DNA of 12,181 nucleotides. Origin: Sediminibacterium ginsengisoli (GTDB lineage: Bacteria; Bacteroidota; Bacteroidia; Chitinophagales; Chitinophagaceae). The DNA is taken from the NCBI GenBank assembly GCA_943324415.2, contig CALPLN020000044.1, forward strand, positions 1 to 12,181, read 5' to 3'. A program made the translations under genes and the position numbers. The notes under the pieces are model-generated. The model saw nothing but the letters and a program-made list of their open reading frames with translations. It made no database searches and was not told the DNA's origin. This document shows positions 1-5,313 of this stretch, piece after piece. The first letter of the stretch is position 1. Every line of letters starts with the position of its first letter.

Positions 1-114
1 AACTGGCCTGGTGAAATACCAGAAGTACACCGTTGGGCTTATGATTATGGTAAAGACGGAAAAGATTTCATTCCACAAACTACTCCAGTAGGTGCGGACG
101 AATCTACTCACTAA
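1..114 (+). CDS. ctaD: Cytochrome c oxidase subunit I, C-terminal end (partial)
   Basis: An open frame runs from the window edge to a TAA stop and encodes the last 37 residues. It contains the stretch NWPGEIPEVHRWAYDY followed by DFIPQTTPV, which I recognise as the hydrophilic C-terminal tail of Bacteroidota haem-copper oxidase subunit I, the subunit that carries haem a, haem a3 and CuB. None of the catalytic core is visible because the 5' part lies outside the window. The identification rests on this tail and on the genes that follow (haem O synthase, two subunit III genes, subunit IV), which is the usual order. A hairpin follows the stop codon. Confidence 0.85.
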   Translation, partial: NWPGEIPEVHRWAYDYGKDGKDFIPQTTPVGADESTH

Positions 115-125
115 TATATTCAGTT

Positions 126-153
126 TACAATGCCCTGATTTCAGGGCATTGTA
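126..153 (+). terminator. Hairpin between subunit I and ctaB (weak terminator or attenuator)
   Basis: Perfect 13-nt inverted repeat, TACAATGCCCTGA at 126-138 and TCAGGGCATTGTA at 141-153, realistically a 12-bp stem with a 4-nt loop. Only four T residues follow (155-158), so it is a weak intrinsic terminator at best. It lies between the stop of subunit I and the start of ctaB. It may cause partial termination or protect the 3' end of the subunit I message. Confidence 0.5.
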
Positions 154-176
154 ATTTTCACTCTCAATTTAATTTC

Positions 177-1079
177 TTGAAAGCAACTTTTAAAGATTAC
201 GGGCAGTTGATGAAGTTCACCTTAAGTTTTACGGTGGTCTTTACCTGTGTAATTTGTTATCAGATTGCACCGAACATTAAAGATTTTAATTGGTGGAATA
301 TTTTGATCTTGACTTTCGCGGGCCTTTGTATTACGGGTAGTGCCAATGCAATCAACCAAGCAGTGGAAAAAGATACCGATGCGCAGATGAAGCGTACCGC
401 GAATCGTCCTGTTGCTTCGGGAAGAATGACTCAGCAAACAGCGTATACTTTTGCAATTGTTGCGGGAATCATTGGGGTAGGTTTAATGGCCTATCAGTTC
501 AATGTATTGTCGGCGGTATTGAGTGCATTTAGTTTATTCTTATATGCTTTCATCTACACGCCTCTTAAAAAAATTAATTCTATCGCCGTATTGGTAGGGG
601 CTTTTCCTGGCGCGATCCCTTGTTTGATTGGATGGGTTGCTGCAACGAATGAAATAAGTCCAATTGCTCAATTTATAGTGGATGGCAAAACTTACTCGAA
701 CGCGGGTGGATACGCTTTATTTTTAATTCAATTCCTATGGCAGTTCCCCCATTTTTGGGCAATTGCTTGGGTATCTCATACAGATTATTCTAAAGTGGGT
801 TTCAAATTATTACCGGCAGACAAAGGACCTACTAAGTTCACTGCTTTACAAGCCATCATGTATGCCGTGTTAATGGTGCCGATTGGATTTTTACCAAACT
901 ACTTTCAAATCACGGGTGAGTGGAGTATGTGGGTCGTTTTGGTTGCGAATATTTTTATGGTAGTTCAATGTGTGCGTCTTTATCAAAACATGGGTGTGCC
1001 TGCGGCACGTCGTGTGATGTTTAGCAGTTACATTTATTTACCGATTGTGTATTTGGCTTTAATGGCAGATAAAATTTAA
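177..1079 (+). CDS. ctaB: Protoheme IX farnesyltransferase (haem O synthase)
   Basis: A 300-residue polytopic membrane protein of the UbiA prenyltransferase superfamily. It transfers a farnesyl group to haem B to make haem O, the precursor of haem A for the oxidase encoded around it. The first Asp-rich motif is at about residues 60-74 (N60, E64, D66, D68, then MKRT and NRP), where E64 replaces the more common Asp. YTPLKK lies at about 127-132, and the QFPHFWAIAW signature at about 189-198 is followed by GFKLLP. About eight to nine hydrophobic helices are visible and the length is normal. The start is a TTG; the next in-frame ATG (position 210, residue 12) would remove part of the conserved FKDYGQLMKF N-terminus, so I keep the TTG. 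It sits between subunit I and subunit III genes. Confidence 0.95.
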   Translation: MKATFKDYGQLMKFTLSFTVVFTCVICYQIAPNIKDFNWWNILILTFAGLCITGSANAINQAVEKDTDAQMKRTANRPVASGRMTQQTAYTFAIVAGIIGVGLMAYQFNVLSAVLSAFSLFLYAFIYTPLKKINSIAVLVGAFPGAIPCLIGWVAATNEISPIAQFIVDGKTYSNAGGYALFLIQFLWQFPHFWAIAWVSHTDYSKVGFKLLPADKGPTKFTALQAIMYAVLMVPIGFLPNYFQITGEWSMWVVLVANIFMVVQCVRLYQNMGVPAARRVMFSSYIYLPIVYLALMADKI

Positions 1080-1116
1080 ATTTAGAGGATCATCCTCCTA
1101 GAACAAGCTATATAAT

Positions 1117-1680
1117 ATGAGTACAGAAAAAAAGAAAGCGCATCCTTATAAATTTATCCTTTGGGTAGGTTTAGGAAGTATCATTATGCTTTTTGCAGGG
1201 TTAACCAGTGCATATATTGTCAAAAAAGGTCAAGCCAATTGGTTGGACTTTGAATTGCCTGTGGTGTTCTGGTATTCTACTTTAGTAATTGTGTCAAGTA
1301 GTGTGACTATGCAGATGGCTTTAAAGAAATTTAAAGAGCGTGAAATGGGTCAGTATCGTGGCTTTATCACGCTGACGGTGATCTTAGGGCTGGTATTTGT
1401 GGCTACACAAATCATGGGCTTTAGCGCTTTAGAGGCAAATAGCATCGCCCTAACTGGTCCTAGAAGTAATTCAGCTAGTTCGTTTTTATTGGTGATTGCT
1501 GGTTTACACATCCTCCACGTGGTGGGTGGTGTCATTGCCCTTGCGATTATCTTTTTAAGAGCTTATTCTGTGAAAACAAAGTTCTATAATGCCCTGCCTG
1601 TGGAATTAGCTTCCATATATTGGCATTTTGTAGATATACTATGGATTTACCTTTTTGTGTTCCTACAATTTGTAGGATAG
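1117..1680 (+). CDS. Cytochrome c oxidase subunit III, first copy (short, five-helix)
   Basis: A 187-residue membrane protein of the haem-copper oxidase subunit III family, which binds subunit I and supports proton and oxygen delivery. Hallmarks are GLHILHVVGG at 129-138 and the C-terminal YWHFVDILW at 168-176. There are about five hydrophobic helices, the usual number for short bacterial subunit III forms that lack the first two helices. The N-terminus MSTEKKKAHP is basic and presumably cytoplasmic. It starts 37 nt after ctaB and is probably co-transcribed with it. A different, longer subunit III gene follows directly; Bacteroidota oxidase loci often carry such a pair. No gene symbol is given because which copy is coxC cannot be settled from sequence alone. 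Confidence 0.92.
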   Translation: MSTEKKKAHPYKFILWVGLGSIIMLFAGLTSAYIVKKGQANWLDFELPVVFWYSTLVIVSSSVTMQMALKKFKEREMGQYRGFITLTVILGLVFVATQIMGFSALEANSIALTGPRSNSASSFLLVIAGLHILHVVGGVIALAIIFLRAYSVKTKFYNALPVELASIYWHFVDILWIYLFVFLQFVG

Positions 1681-1700
1681 ACTAAAAACCAATATTTTTG
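1669..1700 (+). promoter_or_regulatory. Candidate promoter before the second subunit III gene
   Basis: TATTTTTG at 1693-1700 fits the Bacteroidota -7 box TAnnTTTG, and TTTG at 1669-1672 lies 20 nt upstream, close to the usual -33 spacing. It overlaps the 3' end of the first subunit III gene. It could be an internal promoter, but AT-rich DNA yields such matches by chance. Confidence 0.35.
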
Positions 1701-1720
1701 CATCGAAATTGTAACTGAAC

Positions 1721-2407
1721 ATGTCAACAACAACAACCGCTTCACCAAATGAAGCAAAATTATGGGGTGGTGGAAAAAGCCCTTTTAGCGTAGAGTACGG
1801 AAAAGTGATGATGTGGTACTTTTTAATGAGTGACGCATTCACCTTTGGTGCTTTCTTGATTTCTTATGGTACAGTTCGTTTTTCTACGAACGGATGGCCT
1901 GACCCAAATCTTGTATTTAAAAGTTTCCCATTCGCTCCAGAAGGCATTAATGCTCCATTGGTGTTTGTATCGGTGATGACTTTTATTTTAATCGTGAGCT
2001 CAGTGACCATGGTATTAGCCGTGCATGCTGGACACAATATGGATAAGAAAGGAGTTGTTAGAAACATGATTTGGACAATTATTGGTGGTATCGCTTTCTT
2101 GAGCTGTCAGGCTTGGGAGTGGAGTCACTTATTCCATGAAGGTGCATGGTGGGGACAAAATCCATTCATCAATGCAGATGGAACAGCTTCTTCTACTAAT
2201 TTTACGAACTTCTTCTTTACCATTACTGGATTCCACGGTTTCCACGTATTCAGTGGTGTGGTGATTAATATTGTGATGTTGATTATGACATTAACCAATC
2301 AATTTGAAAAGAGAGGACATTACAATATGATTGAGAAAGCTGGTTTATACTGGCACTTTGTAGATCTAGTATGGGTATTTGTATTCACTTGTTTCTACTT
2401 ATTATAA
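1721..2407 (+). CDS. Cytochrome c oxidase subunit III, second copy
   Basis: A 228-residue integral membrane protein of the same family as its upstream neighbour but clearly divergent. GFHGFHVFSG lies at 170-179 and YWHFVDLVW at 210-218. The Trp-rich loop AWEWSHLFHEGAWWG at about 131-145 is typical of this longer Bacteroidota version. The hydrophilic N-terminus (about 25 residues, Thr-rich) precedes five hydrophobic helices. The low similarity between the two copies outside the signature motifs argues for an old paralogue pair or two specialised subunits rather than a recent duplication. The gap to the previous gene is 40 nt and contains a promoter-like box. Confidence 0.93.
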   Translation: MSTTTTASPNEAKLWGGGKSPFSVEYGKVMMWYFLMSDAFTFGAFLISYGTVRFSTNGWPDPNLVFKSFPFAPEGINAPLVFVSVMTFILIVSSVTMVLAVHAGHNMDKKGVVRNMIWTIIGGIAFLSCQAWEWSHLFHEGAWWGQNPFINADGTASSTNFTNFFFTITGFHGFHVFSGVVINIVMLIMTLTNQFEKRGHYNMIEKAGLYWHFVDLVWVFVFTCFYLL

Positions 2408-2473
2408 ACCTACTTCAATCTCGATAAAGAAATTGCAGCGTATAACGAATTTGAACTAACTAACGAACTAACT

Positions 2474-2989
2474 ATGTCACATACAAACGATACACACGCA
2501 GAGCACGGTGGTGGTGCGATTGCAGAAATTAAAAAAGTTACCATTATCCTTTCAGTTTTAACGATTGTTGAATTGATCTTAGGTTTCTGGATGATTGGAA
2601 TGGAAAGCAAGGCCTTGATACTTGGTATTAAAGGTGCGATCGTGATCTTGATGATGGCGAAAGCATTTTATATTGTGGCTTACTTTATGCACTTAAGACA
2701 CGAAGTGAAGAATTTGATCATGACGATTGTGGTGCCACTTTCTTTATTTGTTTGGTTTATCATTGCGTTCTTAGCGGATGGTAACTCTTTCAGAAATCTA
2801 CGCAACACGTACAATCCTTATTTCAAGGAGCAGTCAACGATTAAAGTAGCACAACCAGCACATGGTGGTGGACATGGCGGGGCAGAAGCACATGGTGCAG
2901 CTGCAGGGGCGACACATGCTGATAGCACGAAACAGCATACAGATTCTGCTACTAAGCAGGAGGCGACTCATGAAGAGACAAAGCACTAA
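2474..2989 (+). CDS. Cytochrome c oxidase subunit IV (COX4_pro/CyoD-like) with His-rich tail
   Basis: A 171-residue protein with three hydrophobic helices (about 22-42, 47-70 and 81-101) and the family hallmark KAFYIVAYFMHLRHE at 63-77. This is the small bacterial subunit IV, which helps assembly and stability of haem-copper oxidases. Typical members are about 100-120 residues. The excess is a hydrophilic tail from about residue 105 whose last 45 residues are rich in Ala, Gly, Thr and His (seven His); three further His lie in the first 11 residues. The gene is last in the upstream oxidase unit and is followed by a strong terminator. The 66-nt leader ends in a short direct repeat (GAACTAACTAAC then GAACTAACT, 2453-2473) touching the ATG. 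Confidence 0.88.
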   Translation: MSHTNDTHAEHGGGAIAEIKKVTIILSVLTIVELILGFWMIGMESKALILGIKGAIVILMMAKAFYIVAYFMHLRHEVKNLIMTIVVPLSLFVWFIIAFLADGNSFRNLRNTYNPYFKEQSTIKVAQPAHGGGHGGAEAHGAAAGATHADSTKQHTDSATKQEATHEETKH

Positions 2990-3041
2990 TTATAGGGTTT
3001 GAGATTTGGCCAGTTCTGGCTTGATTTCTTTACAATATTCG

Positions 3042-3072
3042 AAACCACTCCAACTATTTGGGGTGGTTTTTT
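3042..3072 (+). terminator. Intrinsic terminator of the oxidase structural-gene unit
   Basis: A 10-bp stem (3042-3051 with 3060-3069, one G-U pair) closes an 8-nt loop, and the 3' arm runs into six T residues at 3067-3072. It lies 52 nt after the subunit IV stop codon and marks the end of the ctaD-ctaB-III-III-IV transcript. Confidence 0.85.
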
Positions 3073-3076
3073 GTTG

Positions 3077-3084
3077 TAACTTTG
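3077..3084 (+). promoter_or_regulatory. Candidate -7 promoter box for the SCO/small ORF/DUF420 unit
   Basis: TAACTTTG matches the Bacteroidota TAnnTTTG box exactly. It lies just after the upstream terminator and 41 nt before the SCO start codon, the expected place for a new transcription unit. A TTTG at 3057-3060 could serve as the -33 element, but its 16-nt spacing is short. Confidence 0.5.
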
Positions 3085-3125
3085 TCCCATTCACTTTAAC
3101 CACTATAGTCAAATAAAATAACGGC

Positions 3126-3938
3126 ATGTCAAAAAAGAGTTTATTCGGTTTATTTATCGCTTTAATCATTCCAATTGGTTGTTACCTGTGGCTTAAGTCG
3201 GCAAGTGACACTGCGGTAAGTATGCCTCGTCATTATTTACTAGATACAGTGGTAAGTCATGTAGAAAAAGGGAAAACAATTGACGATAGTATTTGGCATA
3301 CCACTAAGGACATTCGATTGGTGAATCAATTAGGTGATTCAGTGAATCTATACCAGCATGCAGGTAAGATCATTATTGCAGATTTCTTTTTTACAAGCTG
3401 TGGAAGTATTTGTCCTAAGTTGACGCGCAATATGGCTAAAATGCAACAGTCGTTTACGCGCGGAGGCAATAGTCGTAAAAAAGTATTAGATACTAACTTT
3501 ATTCAATTCATCTCTTTTTCTGTAGATCCAGATCGTGATTCAGTTCCTGTAATAAGAGAGTACGCCAATAAAATGGGTGTAGCTTCTGACAACTGGTGGT
3601 TACTTACAGGCAATAGAGATTCGATTTACAAGTTTGCTTTTGAGGAGATGAAGGTAGATCAGTTTAGTACCGAGCCCGTGTCTCCTGACTTTGTGCATAC
3701 TAGCCGTTTTGTATTGATTGATAAAAGAATGCAGGTACGAGGTTATTACAACGGATTAGATTCGGCATCTATGTTAAAGTTGGCTAAAGATGTGGGCTAC
3801 TTGATGTTAGAGAAAGACAAAACAAAAAAGAGTAAAGTGTTTCAGGACATTGTAGACTTGAGTTGGTTGTGGTTGGTGATTGCACTTTTAGTTTCTAGTT
3901 TTGTTTACTATTTTACTAAGACAAGATTAAAAAATTAA
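3126..3938 (+). CDS. SCO1/SenC/PrrC family copper chaperone (oxidase assembly)
   Basis: A 270-residue thioredoxin-fold protein expected to deliver copper to, or reduce the CuA site of, cytochrome oxidase. The copper ligands are visible: CxxxC in SCGSICP (C92, C96) and H181 in DFVHTSRFVLID, along with the family motif SVDPDRD at 132-138. An N-terminal hydrophobic segment (about 5-24) should anchor it with the domain outside the cytoplasm. A second hydrophobic segment at about 246-265 (SWLWLVIALLVSSFVYYF), followed by the basic KTRLKN, suggests a C-terminal membrane anchor as well, which classical SCO proteins lack. It is the first gene of a short unit after a terminator; a tiny ORF and a DUF420 gene follow at 22 and 142 nt. 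Confidence 0.92.
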   Translation: MSKKSLFGLFIALIIPIGCYLWLKSASDTAVSMPRHYLLDTVVSHVEKGKTIDDSIWHTTKDIRLVNQLGDSVNLYQHAGKIIIADFFFTSCGSICPKLTRNMAKMQQSFTRGGNSRKKVLDTNFIQFISFSVDPDRDSVPVIREYANKMGVASDNWWLLTGNRDSIYKFAFEEMKVDQFSTEPVSPDFVHTSRFVLIDKRMQVRGYYNGLDSASMLKLAKDVGYLMLEKDKTKKSKVFQDIVDLSWLWLVIALLVSSFVYYFTKTRLKN

Positions 3939-3960
3939 TTGAATTTTAATTCCCTCTTTT

Positions 3961-4074
3961 ATGAATTGGAATGAATTTAAAATAAAATATAAGCAAGAAA
4001 TTAGAGTAGGTATTGTTGTATTCATTGCGGCATTAGCTAGTCGCATCTTAATGGATATTTTAAAAAATAAATAA
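3961..4074 (+). CDS. 37-residue single-helix membrane protein, function unknown
   Basis: An ATG-initiated frame encodes 37 residues: a charged N-terminus (MNWNEFKIKYKQEIR), one hydrophobic stretch of about 19 residues (about 16-34, beginning VGIVVFIAALA), and a basic end (LKNK). The start is 22 nt after the SCO stop and the stop is 6 nt before the next ATG, so it fills the gap between two co-oriented genes almost exactly, which argues for real translation. The charge pattern does not fix the topology, since both ends are basic. Many terminal oxidases have tiny single-helix subunits or assembly factors, and the position is compatible with such a role, but I do not recognise a named family and assign no function. 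Confidence 0.6.
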   Translation: MNWNEFKIKYKQEIRVGIVVFIAALASRILMDILKNK

Positions 4075-4080
4075 AAAAAT

Positions 4081-4665
4081 ATGTTGAATCCAGTGTTAAA
4101 AAAGAATGATAAATTGGCCTATATTTTAATAGGTGTTTTTTCTGTAGTTGTCTTTTTGGTTGTGACCTTCTTAAGTAAGTTTACTTTGGAGGTTGAATTA
4201 CCTTTCGATAAACATATTTTTGCTTTAATCAATGCCTTATTGAATACGGCTGTTTCTGTTTTATTAATTGCAGGATTGATAGCGGTGAAGCAAAAAAAAT
4301 TCGCATTGCACAAAACGATCATGATGACTGCAATGATTTTATCACTCTTGTTTTTGGTTACTTATATCGCACATCATTTATTAGCGGGTGAGGCTAAATT
4401 TGGAGACGCTAATTTTGATGGGGTAGTAGATGATGCTGAAAAAGCTTTACTAGGCAACACTCGTCCGTTGTATTTGATTTTATTAGGCACGCATATTGTA
4501 TTGGCTGCAACGAGTTTGCCATTTATATTATGGACTGCATATAGAGCTTTAACTAGTGACTTTGCAGCACATAAAAATTTAGCTAAAAAAGTATGGCCTA
4601 TATGGTTTTATGTGGCAGTAACAGGGCCAATTGTATACCTAATGATTAAGCAGTATTATAATTAG
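4081..4665 (+). CDS. DUF420 (YozB/CtaM-like) oxidase assembly membrane protein with EF-hand-like loop
   Basis: A 194-residue protein with about five hydrophobic helices. Family-type His residues are visible in the helices and near their ends (ALHK about 75-78, AHHL 97-100, GTHIVLA 136-142, AAHKNLAKKVWP 162-173), and the C-terminus WFYVAVTGPIVY is characteristic. The family includes CtaM of Staphylococcus aureus, required for aa3 oxidase function, so a role in haem or copper site maturation fits this locus. Unusually, the loop after the third helix contains DANFDGVVDDAE (109-120), a textbook 12-residue EF-hand calcium loop pattern, where many family members have a short loop. The stop codon overlaps the convergent downstream gene by 4 nt. 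Confidence 0.88.
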   Translation: MLNPVLKKNDKLAYILIGVFSVVVFLVVTFLSKFTLEVELPFDKHIFALINALLNTAVSVLLIAGLIAVKQKKFALHKTIMMTAMILSLLFLVTYIAHHLLAGEAKFGDANFDGVVDDAEKALLGNTRPLYLILLGTHIVLAATSLPFILWTAYRALTSDFAAHKNLAKKVWPIWFYVAVTGPIVYLMIKQYYN

Positions 4666-5009
4666 AACTTGAGTTCTATTGCGGGGTCCCAAAATAATTT
4701 GTCAAAGTCCAAGACGGTTTCGTTTTGGACTTTTATTTTTTCCTTTTCTAGCAGTGTTTGCATTGTAGTAGGCGTTTCAAAATGCGCTTTGCCACTTAAC
4801 ATGCCATTGCGATTAACAACTCTATGTGCGGGTACTTTTGGCTTTACACCATGCGATGCATTCATGGCCCAGCCTACCATTCTAGAACTTCCACCCGTGC
4901 CTAAATATTTAGCGATAGCGCCATAGCTAGTCACCCTGCCTTTTGGAATCAAACGAACCACATCGAATACATTTTGAAAAAAGTCTTGTGTCTTGGGTGT
5001 GTATTGCAT
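4662..5009 (-). CDS. Alkyltransferase-like protein (MGMT family, Cys replaced by Ala)
   Basis: A 115-residue protein of the O6-alkylguanine-DNA alkyltransferase DNA-binding domain family. The helix-turn-helix region includes IPKGRVTSYGAIAKYLG (21-37, Tyr29) and SSRMVGWAMN (41-50) with the intercalating Arg43. The active-site motif is PAHRV at 60-64 rather than PCHRV, so the alkyl-accepting Cys is missing and the protein cannot act by self-alkylation. Known alkyltransferase-like proteins (ATL) bind O6-alkylguanine, flip it out and hand the lesion to nucleotide excision repair; that role is inferred here. It begins 4 nt after the DUF5522 gene. Its 3' end overlaps the convergent DUF420 gene by 4 nt and contains that gene's likely terminator. 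Confidence 0.9.
   Translation of the reverse strand: MQYTPKTQDFFQNVFDVVRLIPKGRVTSYGAIAKYLGTGGSSRMVGWAMNASHGVKPKVPAHRVVNRNGMLSGKAHFETPTTMQTLLEKEKIKVQNETVLDFDKLFWDPAIELKF
4704..4741 (+). terminator. Intrinsic terminator for the SCO-DUF420 unit, inside the opposite gene
   Basis: A 12-bp stem (4704-4715 with 4722-4733, one G-U pair) closes a 6-nt loop (GGTTTC). On the + strand it runs into TTTTATTTTTT (4731-4741). It lies 38 nt after the DUF420 stop, within codons about 90-102 of the - strand alkyltransferase-like gene. On the - strand no T-run follows the hairpin, so it should stop only + strand transcription. Confidence 0.75.
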
Positions 5010-5013
5010 TACC

Positions 5014-5244
5014 CTATAAATGTTTGGTAGTGTCCTGAATAATGATATCTGCTTCTGGTACAGTTTTATTTGCAGCCACTCTAATTAATTGCGCTCTAGT
5101 TTTGATAGGCTCAGGTACGGCGTCATAATCAAATGGACAATTTTTACAAGCTTCGCCACAGCAATAACCTCTTGCTTCGTGATAAGCTGCAGTAAATATC
5201 CATTTTCCTTTTGGATCTATATAATAATGAACGCCTTCTATCAT
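5014..5244 (-). CDS. DUF5522 family small Cys-rich protein
   Basis: A 76-residue protein whose central motif is YHEARGYCCGEACKNCPF (21-38), with Cys at 28, 29, 33 and 36. This matches the conserved YHxxRGYCCGxxCxxCP signature I associate with DUF5522, a small uncharacterised family; the Cys cluster suggests metal binding (inference). The N-terminus MIEGVHYYIDPKGKWIFT is also typical. The start codon follows a long purine tract and lies 69 nt after the trmB stop, in the same frame. The next gene begins 4 nt after its stop, so these genes probably form one transcript. The function is unknown. Confidence 0.8.
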   Translation of the reverse strand: MIEGVHYYIDPKGKWIFTAAYHEARGYCCGEACKNCPFDYDAVPEPIKTRAQLIRVAANKTVPEADIIIQDTTKHL

Positions 5245-5313
5245 TTTTTGAACTTCTTTTTTTGCTCTATTTCTTCCTCTTCTTCTTTTTCTAATTCTTT
5301 TCTTCCTCTTATT

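Noticed and set aside
222..437. Antisense ORF of 71 codons within ctaB
   Set aside because: It lies wholly within a strongly supported gene on the other strand and its translation shows no recognisable domain or plausible start context. Other antisense frames (for example 1350-1535, 1864-2067, 4119-4322, 9620-9910) were dismissed for the same reason.
1085..1097. Small GAGGA/TCCTC hairpin between ctaB and subunit III as a regulatory element
   Set aside because: Only 5 bp with a 3-nt loop and no T-tract; such structures are frequent by chance.
1662..1676. Palindrome CCTACAATTTGTAGG at the end of the first subunit III gene as a terminator
   Set aside because: The loop would be a single base and no T-run follows; it is coding sequence, so a terminator is not supported.
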